DNA from: Hydractinia symbiolongicarpus
Lineage: Eukaryota; Cnidaria; Hydrozoa; Anthoathecata; Hydractiniidae
Assembly: GCF_029227915.1 (NCBI RefSeq)
Contig: NC_079887.1
Location: 23,681,650 to 23,745,649, forward strand
DNA length: 64,000 nt
Direction of reading: 5' to 3'
In this document: in pieces, positions 1 through 12,140 of the stretch
Position numbering within the stretch: position 1 is the stretch's first letter
How the letters are laid out: every line of letters begins with the position of its first letter
The notes under the pieces: generated by a model
Told to the model about the DNA's origin: nothing
Database searches by the model: none
Seen by the model: only the letters and a program-made list of their open reading frames with translations
Position numbers and translations under genes: made by a program

Positions 1-472
1 CTAAAATAATATTCTTCTCCTTCACTAAATTTATAGAACAAATTGTACGCCTGTTAATATTAGAGAGGTTTTTGTTTTGTTTTGAAGATTGACAACCAAA
101 TATTTTCGAACCTTCTTCATAAATTAAGGTTTTAAGTGTTTTTACTTTCTCAGTAATAGATGGATGCTTACAAGTATTTAAGTTGCTATGCACAGGACTG
201 TCCAATTTGCTCCAACGTGTGTTATTCATCTTACCCCAAAGGATGGGTTTTTTTTGTTCCAAGTTCTGAAGTTGCGCTTTCTCTGTGCGACACAATTTAC
301 CCTTGTGGATTTTAACCGAAGCAGGAACTGTGGTCTTAAGCTTTTCAGCAACACTAAGAGAACAAACATCCTCCAGAACAACTTTACAACTTTTCAATAA
401 ATGCTTTTGGTGTACCGTATCACTTTGTTTTTTGCAATGATTCTTTTCAAGGTTGGATACAAAAGAAGTCAT
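1..472 (-). pseudogene. Copy A: N-terminal part of USP-LINE, cut by window edge
   Basis: This is the N-terminal extension of the next array copy, reading leftwards out of the window from an ATG at 472. It matches the same part of copies B-D and holds the conserved stretch that precedes the RT fingers. Everything downstream lies outside the window. Confidence 0.8.
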
Positions 473-730
473 AACTATAGGGGTTGATTATGCACAGGAT
501 ATGAACAGTCAGCCCTGCGTTGCCTGGCGCATAGGGTAAGGCTATAATTTTCACAGCGTCGCCACTACTGTGAGATTTCACTAGCGACTAATTAACCCAT
601 TAGCCATTAATCCATTGGCGCGTACCGTGGATTAGGGTCCAGTTAAAATCAAAAACAAAATCAGTATATCAAAGCAAATCCTTAAAACGATCAATCAGTC
701 CAAATACGAACAGTGGTCTGGTCTTTTTTA

Positions 731-793
731 GTGTCACTAGTCTTTCCCAGTGTCTCCAGTCTTTCCCAGTGTCACTAGTCTTTCCCAGTGTCA
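731..793. repeat. 19-bp minisatellite in array spacer
   Basis: Three and a bit copies of a 19-bp unit of the form GTGTCACTAGTCTTTCCCA lie in the spacer between the LINE 3' end and the next N-terminal extension. The same block recurs at about 6036, 11332, 16637 and 21941. The surrounding spacer (about 473-1121 and equivalents) holds no convincing gene. It may be 5' UTR or promoter of the downstream copy, but no motif proves that. Confidence 0.85.
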
Positions 794-1210
794 GTTTAAA
801 CCATTGCGGTCAACAAAGAGATGAAAAAGGTTTACAATACAGCAAGCTGCACCGAAGTATCTTGTCTACAGGGACGGTGGTTGTCAAAACTGGGATTAGG
901 CTCCCAGAAGAAGGTGCTGAATACACTTTCTTGCTTCTTACAAGCATGAGCCCAAAACTATTTTTTAAGAAAATCGTAAAGAGAAAAAACAATCCCTCTA
1001 TCACAAACAATACGACACAAGACAGAGCTAACAACATAAACGGACTGGTTACAGTTCAAACACAAATAGAAAAATGTATATGTTAAAAATTTATTAATAT
1101 AAAAAAGAAATAAATAAGACCCTTCTGTGCGCCAGAACTTGTGACTCTGGCTGTAGCTTTCCACATGTGTTACAGGGCCCCAACACTGAGCCTTACACAG
1201 GAGGTTGTCA

Positions 1211-1229
1211 CGACAGGACCAGCCTGTCG
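1211..1229 (-). other. 3' UTR hairpin (conserved stem)
   Basis: On the minus strand CGACAGG and CCTGTCG form a seven-base-pair stem with loop CTGGT, in the 3' UTR of copy B. Identical hairpins are at 6516-6534, 11812-11830, 17117-17135 and 22421-22439. The independent LINE tail at 61735-61753 keeps the structure with a compensatory C-G to T-A change at the stem base. RLE-type LINEs use structured 3' UTRs for target-primed reverse transcription, so this is a plausible RT-recognition element. Confidence 0.6.
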
Positions 1230-1512
1230 ATATTTTAACTAAGGAAGCAGGGTTATCAAGCCTGAAGACCAAGTTAGTAAACTTGGGCACCTTACCGAAC
1301 TGGGGTAAAAAGTGGGGTCGTTACACCCAAAGATAGAGAAGAGTGAGCTGAACTCTTTACCCTCTGGGTATTAACGGTAAACTGGCTTGTATAAACAAGC
1401 TGGGGTAATACAAAACCGCTCGGATTTACATTTTCCTCCCCCATGACCCTGGTAGTACAGGTTTAAAGCAACAGCGAAGGTAATTTATAAAGAGGAAAAA
1501 AACAACAACAAA

Positions 1513-1536
1513 AAAACAAACAAACAAACAAACAAA
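1513..1536. repeat. (CAAA)n microsatellite after USP stop
   Basis: A CAAA-rich tract lies directly 3' of the USP stop codon in element orientation. It recurs in each array unit and is longer and more A-rich in copy F near 22750-22797. Confidence 0.7.
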
Positions 1537-1539
1537 AAG

Positions 1540-2610
1540 CTAGCAGCGGGTATAAAAGAAAACATATGATGTAGTACTGTTGGGCGTTCTTGGATCAACT
1601 TTGCTTATTGTCTTATCATTGCAGAGGTACCAAGAGTTTGTGGTCCGATCGTTGATATGGGTCCAATAGTGGCCTGCATTCAATGTTCCAGAGTGATTTA
1701 TCACAGCTACCAAAGCATACTTTTGGATAAAAGATATGTGCGAGTCACTAGATATCGGGATATTGAGATAAGGATTAGAAGAGGAAAAACTTTCAACAAA
1801 TTTATTGTCCTTAACCAGATGTTCTCCATCTCTTGCAAACCTTTCAGGTGTAAGGTTATTTCGCTATTCCTCGTAATCCTTGTTTCCCTAGTGCTCTCTT
1901 GGTGCAGGGAACATGTGGGCAAAACCATTTATTTTCATCCTTCAGATTTTCAGAAGCTAAAAATATACTAACTGACAATTGTACGCTGGAAGACAGTGAC
2001 AGTGTTAGGATGTCCTGATTTTCAACAGTAACTGAAGAACAGAGACAGGTGTTACAGCTAACTGACACCGATACTTCTGTTGAGATGTTCTGAGACGCAA
2101 TTACCGAGAACCCCTTCAATTCATCAAAGACAAGAAGTAACATCTCTGCCACATCTTGCTGAGAATTGTATTGGAAAGTTGTATTTCCAGAAGAGTGTAT
2201 CCTACGTTCTAGGGCCTTGAGAACGTTTGAAGGATTAACATGGTCATGTTAAGAGCAATCGCTTTCATAATTGGTGACAAACGGGATGACTCCGAAGCAC
2301 TCTGGGACCATAGGGATGGAATAGTACTTAGTGCTTGCAAAATAACATTGGCATAGCACGTATTGCCTTTGTTGACAAAACCTGCATTTATAAAAATTGT
2401 CTTTGTTTTGGCACTAGTTTTGTTATGGTTGATTTTTAGAGAGACTGGAGTGCGTGGACCTGATAAACGACCCTTGGGCATTTCTTTTACTGGAGCTGGA
2501 TTACTTTGACGAGATGGAACAGACTTGGGCGAAAGAGTTTTCCTCGTTCCGGGTGTCTTTATTAAGGAGTCTTGAGACCAGTCTCTTGACCCCGAGCAAT
2601 CCATACACAA
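1540..2610 (-). pseudogene. Copy B ubiquitin-specific protease (USP) domain
   Basis: This is a C-terminal USP (peptidase C19, papain-like deubiquitinase) directly after the RLE. The Cys box is FVNKGNTCYANVILQAL with the catalytic Cys codon at 2356-2358. Then come QQDVAEMLLLVFDEL, a zinc ribbon CNTC and FCPHVPC, the strand ITLHLK followed by RF, and the His box VAVINHSGTLNAGHYW with His at 1669-1671. LCND and the C-terminal VFFY precede a stop at 1540. Length, order and both catalytic residues fit a compact USP catalytic core. The frame changes between Cys box and QQD, after the zinc ribbon, and inside LHLK-RF, so it is not translatable as one protein. A K/S-rich linker joins it to the RLE. 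Confidence 0.88.
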
Positions 2611-5600
2611 AAAGAAGCTGTCATACTGATTTTACCAAGGTATTTTGCGGTGGAATATGCCATTTTGTTGGAAAAACCCAGCCTTTTCAGACACGCCGTG
2701 GTAGTTCTCGCGCAATAACCTTTTGCCCCTACTTCTACAGCAAAGAAATCAACTTGCCAACAACTGGACAGAATTACGTTAACCAAGCAGGAATATTTAG
2801 TGACTTTGGTGGAGTGCCAATAGTTTGTATTTTCCTCGCAAGGGCAAGTGAGTTCGATAATTATAACTCGTTTAAGCTTATTTGAAAATATAACTATATC
2901 AGTTCTTAGTTGTGTCACAGCAATGTGGCCTGGAAAAACAAAGTTTGGACTAGTGTCGGTAACAACTATCCAATCGTTGGTGAGATACAATATACCTGTA
3001 ACCTTTGTCTTTGATTTAGGACTAACATAAGCACCTGCCTTAACAAAAGTCATAGAATTACATTTCCTGGAGATGGTAAGTGGAAGTGTTGAGAGGAATT
3101 GTTTTAAAGTGTCAACCAAGTGCACTAGCACCGAATCGTGCCTAAACGTATAACTTCCCTGAACTAGAGCTATTTTACATGCACCCAGAATGTGAGCAGA
3201 GGTGCAGATTTCTTTGTGGCACAAAAAACAAGATGATTCAGTAATTATTTTCCAACGTTTTAGATTGTTTGGGGATGGTAAGACATCATATGTAGCCTGG
3301 AGACAGAAAGATAAAAGGTTTGGCGGAGTGGCTAGTATGTCTTTCCAGGAAAGATCGAATTTAACATAGTTCTCCCACCTAGTCCACTGGCCTTGGACTT
3401 GAAGCTGCAATGCTCTGGAACTTTCTGGTAACTTTCTTCTTCAATTTCCTTTGATGTGTTGGAAACCAATTTCCTATACCCATAGGTGTCTTTAGGTGGT
3501 ATAACGTCTCTCTTTGTAACTCCAATTCCGGGCTTTCCATATTGGATGGGACCTCTCATCGCTTTGTAATTTAATTCACTTACAACCGTGTCCACTGCCT
3601 CGTTCGCTCGCCAGGTACCAGCCTTTACAGTGGCATTAAGTGCAGACAGAATGGGATTTTTCGAATGGCGCAATAGTAGGTGAACGCTGATTTTTGCAGA
3701 TTTTAATATGGAATAAGACTCTTTATGGGTAAAGGACATGGGGAGAATTCGGCATAAAAGCTTATGTTGGTAATGGAGTGGTGCAAATTTAACCATTTTC
3801 TAATAAAACATGAGACTATTTGTTCAAGGCGGGCAGCAGTTGAGATGAGATGGAAACTTCATATATTAAAAGTGGCCATTGAATTCTTGGAATTAAAAGG
3901 TGTTGCAGGATCCAAAGTTTTTGGGGACTTGTGTACAGGGACTTGTCAATAACAGACAGTCCATCAATGAGTTTTTCTTCCAGATCGTCGATTGACTTTC
4001 TGTCAGAAATGGAACCGTCGATAATCCTTCCTAAAAAACGTACAGGTTGATTATGAATTGACGGGATAAAGGGAGATAAGTCAGTTGCGTTGTCAGGTCT
4101 AATAACGCTGAAGGGTGCGCTGTTAATTGATCTACCCTTAATGATAACGAAGCTGCGGGATTTTTCTGCACGGAAGTCCATTTTTGCCCAGCTAAGATCT
4201 GTGACACACCTGTCAAGTAGTATCTTTCTGCCAGGAACTGAAGAAGACATAAGGTTAATGTCGTCCATGAAGGCTCTTATCAGAGGTAAGGAAACTTTGG
4301 CTGATGTAATGTAGCAAGAGACTGATGTTGCCAGTGTATATACTAAGACAACATTTATACCAGACAGGAACAGAATGATGGACAATGTACAACCTGCAAG
4401 GATGCCTTTAAGGTGTTGGTGCCATTTGCTTGGAGCAGATTTAGAAAATGATTTGCTGTATAGAGCAGAGTAGTATTTCTTCACAATGGCAATCCAACTT
4501 GGGGATATGCCATATCTTTCCAGAGCAAAAAAGATTAATCTGTGCGGAATTGATGGATACGCACTTGCTATATCTAACCAAATGGTGGCGAGGTCAGCTT
4601 TTTCCGAGCGTGCATCTTTCAAGGCTGTCCAAATCGATAACATGTGTTCCCAGCAGCCAGGAACTTTCTCCATGCACCCTTTTTGAATGGAAGTATTAAC
4701 TTGTTGTTGTGGATGATATGCGTTTCCAGACGCTTTGACAGAATACTAGTCGACGTAGGAGTTTTTAACTTAGGTATGTAAATTTCTTGGGCATGACGCC
4801 ATTGCATAGGGACAATACAATTTTTTAAACAACATTTAAATACATTAAACAAGAAGGATAAAATATTTGTACACTTTTTGTACACTTTGTACGATATGCC
4901 GTTCAGCCCGGGGGCTGAAGCGTTTCTACGTCTATGTAAAACACTTGCAAAGTCAGAAAATTTGAAGGTTGAAGATGAAAAAGGTTTTTTGATTTGCGGA
5001 GTTGGTGGAAGACCTGGCAGAACCGGCAGAGAAGAGTCGTGAAGATCGTCACTCAAGTTGCATAATTTGTGGTTGTCCAAAATAGACTGTTCGACACAAA
5101 GATGAACATAAGATTTAGGGTTGAGTAGATCTTTTCCTGCTTGGTAGGGATACTTCCTGAATAATTTTTGGGCATTTTTAAAACTACACTTTCTTCTCCT
5201 TCGTTTTTTCACCTCGACGCATTACTCTAATTTTTATTCTAACTTGATGTAAAAGTTGTCGCAAGGCAGATATTTCTTGCTCGATGGATGACGAAGAAAT
5301 CTGCGCTAAAATAATATTCTTCTCCTTCACTAAATTTATAGAACAAATTGTACGCCTGTTAATATTAGAGAGGTTTTTGTTTTGTTTTGAAGATTGACAA
5401 CCAAATATTTTCGAACCTTCTTCATAAATTAAGGTTTTAAGTGTTTTTACTTTCTCAGTAATAGATGGATGCTTACAAGTATTTAAGTTGCTATGCACAG
5501 GACTGTCCAATTTGCTCCAACGTGTGTTATTCATCTTACCCCAAAGGATGGGTTTTTTTTGTTCCAAGTTCTGAAGTTGCGCTTTCTCTGTGCGACACAA

Positions 5601-5777
5601 TTTACCCTTGTGGATTTTAACCGAAGCAGGAACTGTGGTCTTAAGCTTTTCAGCAACACTAAGAGAACAAACATCCTCCAGAACAACTTTACAACTTTTC
5701 AATAAATGCTTTTGGTGTACCGTATCACTTTGTTTTTTGCAATGATTCTTTTCAAGGTTGGATACAAAAGAAGTCAT
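2562..5777 (-). pseudogene. Copy B reverse transcriptase-endonuclease
   Basis: This is the RT and endonuclease part of an RLE-type (R2-like) LINE. In order on the minus strand it has an N-terminal extension (5777-5184), RT fingers with RRNASAPGLNGISYK (5212-4619), and the palm (4673-3816) with motif A WLDIASAYPSIP and motif C AFMDD (FMDD at 4271-4260). A thumb/linker follows (3796-3332), then a CX2CX8HX4C zinc knuckle beside HDSVL, then the RLE with RTDIVIF, IIIELTCPCEEN and KVTKYS (3410-2562). The catalytic RT aspartates are present. The segment after IYIPK that should contain the DFRP/ALLN finger motif is deleted. The RLE PD motif reads TD. Each listed block is in a different frame from its neighbour, so this is a dead gene. 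Confidence 0.88.
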
Positions 5778-6844
5778 AACTATAGGGGTTGATTATGCAC
5801 AGGATATGAACAGTCAGCCCTGCGTTGCCTGGCGCATAGGGTAAGGCTATAATTTTCACAGCGTCGCCACTACTGTGAGATTTCACTAGCGACTAATTAA
5901 CCCATTAGCCATTAATCCATTGGCGCGTACCGTGGATTAGGGTCCAGTTAAAATCAAAAACAAAATCAGTATATCAAAGCAAATCCTTAAAACGATCAAT
6001 CAGTCCAAATACGAACAGTGGTCTGGTCTTTTTTAGTGTCACTAGTCTTTCCCAGTGTCTCCAGTCTTTCCCAGTGTCACTAGTCTTTCCCAGTGTCAGT
6101 TTAAACCATTGCGGTCAACAAAGAGATGAAAAAGGTTTACAATACAGCAAGCTGCACTGAAGTATCTTGTCTACAGGGACGGTGGTTGTCAAAACTGGGA
6201 TTAGGCTCCCAGAAGAAGGTGCTGAATACACTTTCTTGCTTCTTACAAGCATGAGCCCAAAACTATTTTTTAAGAAAATCGTAAAGAGAAAAAACAATCC
6301 CTCTATCACAAACAATACGACACAAGACAGAGCTAACAACATAAACGGACTGGTTACAGTTCAAACACAAATAGAAAAATGTATATGTCAAAAATTTATT
6401 AATATAAAAAAGAAATAAATAAGACCCTTCTGTGCGCCAGAACTTGTGACTCTGGCTGTAGCTTTCCACATGTGTTACAGGGCCCCAACACTGAGCCTTA
6501 CACAGGAGGTTGTCACGACAGGACCAGCCTGTCGATATTTTAACTAAGGAAGCAGGGTTATCAAGCCTGAAGACCAAGTTAGTAAACTTGGGCACCTTAC
6601 CGAACTGGGGTAAAAAGTGGGGTCGTTACACCCAAAGATAGAGAAGAGTGAGCTGAACTCTTTACCCTCTGGGTATTAACGGTAAACTGGCTTGTATAAA
6701 CAAGCTGGGGTAATACAAAACCGCTCGGATTTACATTTTCCTCCCCCATGACCCTGGTAGTACAGGTTTAAAGCAACAGCGAAGGTAATTTATAAAGAGG
6801 AAAAAAACAACAACAAAAAAACAAACAAACAAACAAACAAAAAG

Positions 6845-7915
6845 CTAGCAGCGGGTATAAAAGAAAACATATGATGTAGTACTGTTGGGCGTTCTTGGAT
6901 CAACTTTGCTTATTGTCTTATCATTGCAGAGGTACCGAGAGTTTGTGGTCCGATCGTTGATATGGGTCCAATAGTGGCCTGCATTCAATGTTCCAGAGTG
7001 ATTTATCACAGCTACCAAAGCATACTTTTGGATAAAAGATATGTGCGAGTCACTAGATATCGGGATATTGAGATAAGGATTAGAAGAGGAAAAACTTTCA
7101 ACAAATTTATTGTCCTTAACCAGATGTTCTCCATCTCTTGCAAACCTTTCAGGTGTAAGGTTATTTCGCTATTCCTCGTAATCCTTGTTTCCCTAGTGCT
7201 CTCTTGGTGCAGGGAACATGTGGGCAAAACCATTTATTTTCATCCTTCAGATTTTCAGAAGCTAAAAATATACTAACTGACAATTGTACGCTGGAAGACA
7301 GTGACAGTGTTAGGATGTCCTGATTTTCAACAGTAACTGAAGAACAGAGACAGGTGTTACAGCTAACTGACACCGATACTTCTGTTGAGATGTTCTGAGA
7401 CGCAATTACCGAGAACCCCTTCAATTCATCAAAGACAAGAAGTAACATCTCTGCCACATCTTGCTGAGAATTGTATTGGAAAGTTGTATTTCCAGAAGAG
7501 TGTATCCTACGTTCTAGGGCCTTGAGAACGTTTGAAGGATTAACATGGTCATGTTAAGAGCAATCGCTTTCATAATTGGTGACAAACGGGATGACTCCGA
7601 AGCACTCTGGGACCATAGGGATGGAATAGTACTTAGTGCTTGCAAAATAACATTGGCATAGCACGTATTGCCTTTGTTGACAAAACCTGCATTTATAAAA
7701 ATTGTCTTTGTTTTGGCACTAGTTTTGTTATGGTTGATTTTTAGAGAGACTGGAGTGCGTGGACCTGATAAACGACCCTTGGGCATTTCTTTTACTGGAG
7801 CTGGATTACTTTGACGAGATGGAACAGACTTGGGCGAAAGAGTCTTCCTCGTTCCGGGTGTCTTTATTAAGGAGTCTTGAGACCAGTCTCTTGACCCCGA
7901 GCAATCCATACACAA
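6845..7915 (-). pseudogene. Copy C USP domain
   Basis: The USP core has its catalytic Cys codon at 7661-7663 and the His-box His at 6974-6976, with a stop at 6845. The motif order and frame breaks are those of the other array copies. A few silent or conservative type-2 variants distinguish it from copies B and D. Confidence 0.86.
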
Positions 7916-10900
7916 AAAGAAGCTGTCATACTGATTTTACCAAGGTATTTTGCGGTGGAATATGCCATTTTGTTGGAAAACCCCAGCCTTTTCAGACACG
8001 CCGTGGTTGTTCTCGCGCAATAACCTTTTGCCCCTACTTCTACAGCAAAGAAATCAACTTGCCAACAACTGGACAGAATTACGTTAACCAAGGAGGAATA
8101 TTTAGTGACTTTGGTGGAGTGCCAATAGTTTGTATTTTCCTCGCAAGGGCAAGTGAGTTCGATAATTATAACTCGTTTAAGCTTATTTGAAAATATAACT
8201 ATATCAGTTCTTAGTTGTGTCACAGCAATGTGGCCTGGAAAAACAAAGTTTGGACTAGTGTCGGCAACAACTATCCAATCGTTGGTGAGATACAATATAC
8301 CTGTAACCTTTGTCTTTGATTTAGGACTAACATAAGCACCTGCCTTAACAAAAGTCATAGAATTACATTTCCTAGAGATGGTAAGTGGAAGTGTTGAGAG
8401 GAATTGTTTTAAAGTGTCAACCAAGTGCACTAGCACCGAATTGTGCCTAAACGTATAACTTCAATGAACTAGAGCTATTTTACATGCACCCAGAATGTGA
8501 GCAGAGGTGCAGATTTCTTTGTGGCACAAAAAACAAGATGATTCAGTAATTATTTTCCAACGTTTTAGATTGTTTGGGGATGGTAAGACATCATATGTAG
8601 CCTGGAGACAGAAAGATAAAAGGTTTGGCGGAGTGGCTAGTATGTCTTTCCAGGAAAGATCGAATTTAACATAGTTCTCCCACCTAGTCCACTGGCCTTG
8701 GACTTGAAGCTGCAATGCTCTGGAACTTTCTGGTAACTTTCTTCTTCAATTTCCTTTGATGTGTTGGAAACCAATTTCCTATACCCATAGGTGTCTTTAG
8801 GTGGTATAACGTCTCTCTTTGTAACTCCAATTCCGGGCTTTCCATATTGGATGGGACCTCTCATCGCTTTGTAATTTAATTCACTTACAACCGTGTCCAC
8901 TGCCTCGTTCGCTCGCCAGGTACCAGCCTTTACAGTGGCATTAAGTGCAGACAGAATGGGATTTTTCGAATGGCGCAATAGTAGGTGAACGCTGATTTTT
9001 GCAGATTTTAATATGGAATAAGACTCTTTATGGGTAAAGGACATGGGGAGAATTCGGCATAAAAGCTTATGTTGGTAATGGAGTGGTGCAAATTTAACCA
9101 TTTTCTAATAAAACATGAGACTATTTGTTCAAGGCGGGCAGCAGTTGAGATGAGATGGAAACTTCATATATTAAAAGTGGCCATTGAATTCTTGGAATTA
9201 AAAGGTGTTGCAGGATCCAAAGTTTTTGGGGACTTGTGTACAGGGACTTGTCAATAACAGACAGTCCATCAATGAGTTTTTCTTCCAGATCGTCGATTGA
9301 CTTTCTGTCAGAAATGGAACCGTCGATAATCCTTCCTAAAAAACGTACAGGTTGATTATGAATTGACGGGATAAAGGGAGATAAGTCAGTTGCGTTGTCA
9401 GGTCTAATAACGCTGAAGGGTGCGCTGTTAATTGATCTACCCTTAATGATAACGAAGCTGCGGGATTTTTCTGCACGGAAGTCCATTTTTGCCCAGCTAA
9501 GATCTGTGACACACCTGTCAAGTAGTATCTTTCTGCCAGGAACTGAAGAAGACATAAGGTTAATGTCGTCCATGAAGGCTCTTATCAGAGGTAAGGAAAC
9601 TTTGGCTGATGTAATGTAGCAAGAGACTAGTGTATATACTAAGACAACATTTATACCAGACAGGAACAGAATGATGGACAATGTACAACCTGCAAGGATG
9701 CCTTTAAGGTGTTGGTGCCATTTGCTTGGAGCAGATTTAGAAAATGATTTGCTGTATAGAGCAGAGTAGTATTTCTTCACAATGGCAATCTAACTTGGGG
9801 ATATGCCATATCTTTCCAGAGCAAAAAAGATTAATCTGTGCGGAATTGATGGATACGCACTTGCTATATCTAACCAAATGGTGGCGAGGTCAGCTTTTTC
9901 CGAGCGTGCATTTTTCAAGGCTGTCCAAATCGATGACATGTGTTCCCAGCAGCCAGGAACTTTCTCAATGCACCCTTTTTGAATGGAAGTATTAACTTGT
10001 TGTTGTGGATGATATGCGTTTCCAGACGCTTTGACAGAATACTAGTCGACGTAGGAGTTTTTGACTTAGGTATGTAAATTTCTTGGGCATGACGCCATTG
10101 GATAGGGACAATACAATTTTTTAAACAACATTTAAATACATTAAACAAGAAGGATAAAATATTTGTACACTTTTTGTACACTTTGTACGATATGCCGTTC
10201 AGCCCGGGGGCTGAAGCGTTTCTACGTCTATGTAAAACACTTGCAAAGTCAGAAAATTTGAAGGTTGAAGATGAAAAAGGTTTTTTGATTTGCGGAGTTG
10301 GTGGAAGACCTGGCAGAACCGGCAGAGAAGAGTCGTGAAGATCGTCACTCAAGTTGCATAATTTGTGGTTGTCCAAAATAGACTGTTCGACACAAAGATG
10401 AACATAAGATTTAGGGTTGAGTAGATCTTTTCCTGCTTGGTAGGGATACTTCCTGAATAATTTTTGGGCATTTTTAAAACTACACTTTCTTCTCCTTCGT
10501 TTTTTCACCTCGACGCATTACTCTAATTTTTATTCTAACTTGATGTAAAAGTTGTCGCAAGGCAGATATTTCTTGCTCGATGGATGACGAAGAAATCTGC
10601 GCTAAAATAATATTCTTCTCCTTCACTAAATTTATAGAACAAATTGTACGCCTGTTAATATTAGAGAGGTTTTTGTTTTGTTTTGAAGATTGACAACCAA
10701 ATATTTTCGAACCTTCTTCATAAATTAAGGTTTTAAGTGTTTTTACTTTCTCAGTAATAGATGGATGCTTACAAGTATTTAAGTTGCTATGCACAGGACT
10801 GTCCAATTTGCTCCAACGTGTGTTATTCATCTTACCCCAAAGGATGGGTTTTTTTTGTTCCAAGTTCTGAAGTTGCGCTTTCTCTGTGCGACACAATTTA

Positions 10901-11073
10901 CCCTTGTGGATTTTAACCGAAGCAGGAACTGTGGTCTTAAGCTTTTCAGCAACACTAAGAGAACAAACATCCTCCAGAACAACTTTACAACTTTTCAATA
11001 AATGCTTTTGGTGTACCGTATCACTTTGTTTTTTGCAATGATTCTTTTCAAGGTTGGATACAAAAGAAGTCAT
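7867..11073 (-). pseudogene. Copy C reverse transcriptase-endonuclease
   Basis: RT fingers (10508-9915), palm with FMDD, zinc knuckle and RLE lie in the same order and with the same frame breaks as the other copies. Additional lesions are specific to this copy or shared with E. A TGG-to-TAG nonsense codon sits at 9790-9792 in the palm (the Trp of SPSWIAIV). A 9-bp in-frame deletion lies upstream of the motif C region. A two-base change near 8461-8466 turns a Gln-Gly pair into His-stop just after the zinc knuckle, and copy E has the same change. Confidence 0.87.
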
Positions 11074-12140
11074 AACTATAGGGGTTGATTATGCACAGGA
11101 TATGAACAGTCAGCCCTGCGTTGCCTGGCGCATAGGGTAAGGCTATAATTTTCACAGCGTCGCCACTACTGTGAGATTTCACTAGCGACTAATTAACCCA
11201 TTAGCCATTAATCCATTGGCGCGTACCGTGGATTAGGGTCCAGTTAAAATCAAAAACAAAATCAGTATATCAAAGCAAATCCTTAAAACGATCAATCAGT
11301 CCAAATACGAACAGTGGTCTGGTCTTTTTTAGTGTCACTAGTCTTTCCCAGTGTCTCCAGTCTTTCCCAGTGTCACTAGTCTTTCCCAGTGTCAGTTTAA
11401 ACCATTGCGGTCAACAAAGAGATGAAAAAGGTTTACAATACAGCAAGCTGCACCGAAGTATCTTGTCTACAGGGACGGTGGTTGTCAAAACTGGGATTAG
11501 GCTCCCAGAAGAAGGTGCTGAATACACTTTCTTGCTTCTTACAAGCATGAGCCCAAAACTATTTTTTAAGAAAATCGTAAAGAGAAAAAACAATCCCTCT
11601 ATCACAAACAATACGACACAAGACAGAGCTAACAACATAAACGGACTGGTTACAGTTCAAACACAAATAGAAAAATGTATATGTTAAAAATTTATTAATA
11701 TAAAAAAGAAATAAATAAGACCCTTCTGTGCGCCAGAACTTGTGACTCTGGCTGTAGCTTTCCACATGTGTTACAGGGCCCCAACACTGAGCCTTACACA
11801 GGAGGTTGTCACGACAGGACCAGCCTGTCGATATTTTAACTAAGGAAGCAGGGTTATCAAGCCTGAAGACCAAGTTAGTAAACTTGGGCACCTTACCGAA
11901 CTGGGGTAAAAAGTGGGGTCGTTACACCCAAAGATAGAGAAGAGTGAGCTGAACTCTTTACCCTCTGGGTATTAACGGTAAACTGGCTTGTATAAACAAG
12001 CTGGGGTAATACAAAACCGCTCGGATTTACATTTTCCTCCCCCATGACCCTGGTAGTACAGGTTTAAAGCAACAGCGAAGGTAATTTATAAAGAGGAAAA
12101 AAACAACAACAAAAAAACAAACAAACAAACAAACAAAAAG

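Larger units (their letters stand above)
1122..5777 (-). mobile_element. Copy B: full-length RT-RLE-USP LINE (dead)
   Basis: This copy runs from the N-terminal extension (ATG at 5777) through RT, zinc knuckle, RLE and USP (stop at 1540) to the 3' UTR. The end is set near 1122 because homology to the 3' UTR of the plus-strand LINE relative near 61.8 kb stops there. The coding sequence changes frame eight times, so no full-length protein can be made. It is nearly identical to copy D, and both belong to the type-1 set of diagnostic variants. Confidence 0.85.
6427..11073 (-). mobile_element. Copy C: full-length RT-RLE-USP LINE (dead)
   Basis: This copy has the same layout as copy B but belongs to the type-2 set of diagnostic variants, shared with copy E. 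It lacks 9 bp near 9630, which explains the 5296-bp spacing. It is the most divergent full copy between about 9600 and 10100, with several private substitutions. Confidence 0.85.

Noticed and set aside
731-793. CRISPR-like direct repeats
   Set aside because: The 19-bp units are contiguous without spacers, in a eukaryotic element spacer.
2454-2885. 143-codon plus-strand frame in each unit
   Set aside because: It is antisense to the RLE/USP coding region, where the minus-strand frames carry recognisable catalytic motifs.
6115-6342. 75-codon minus-strand frame with a signal-peptide-like start, present in every array unit
   Set aside because: The units are nearly identical, so conservation proves nothing. 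It lies in the spacer downstream of the LINE 3' UTR and has no homologue at the diverged 61-kb copy.
6263-6595. 110-codon minus-strand frame repeated in each unit
   Set aside because: It overlaps the LINE 3' UTR, including the hairpin. The homologous 61.7-kb region does not preserve the frame.
6962-7276. 104-codon plus-strand frame in each unit
   Set aside because: It is antisense to the USP His box. The minus strand gives clear USP motifs.
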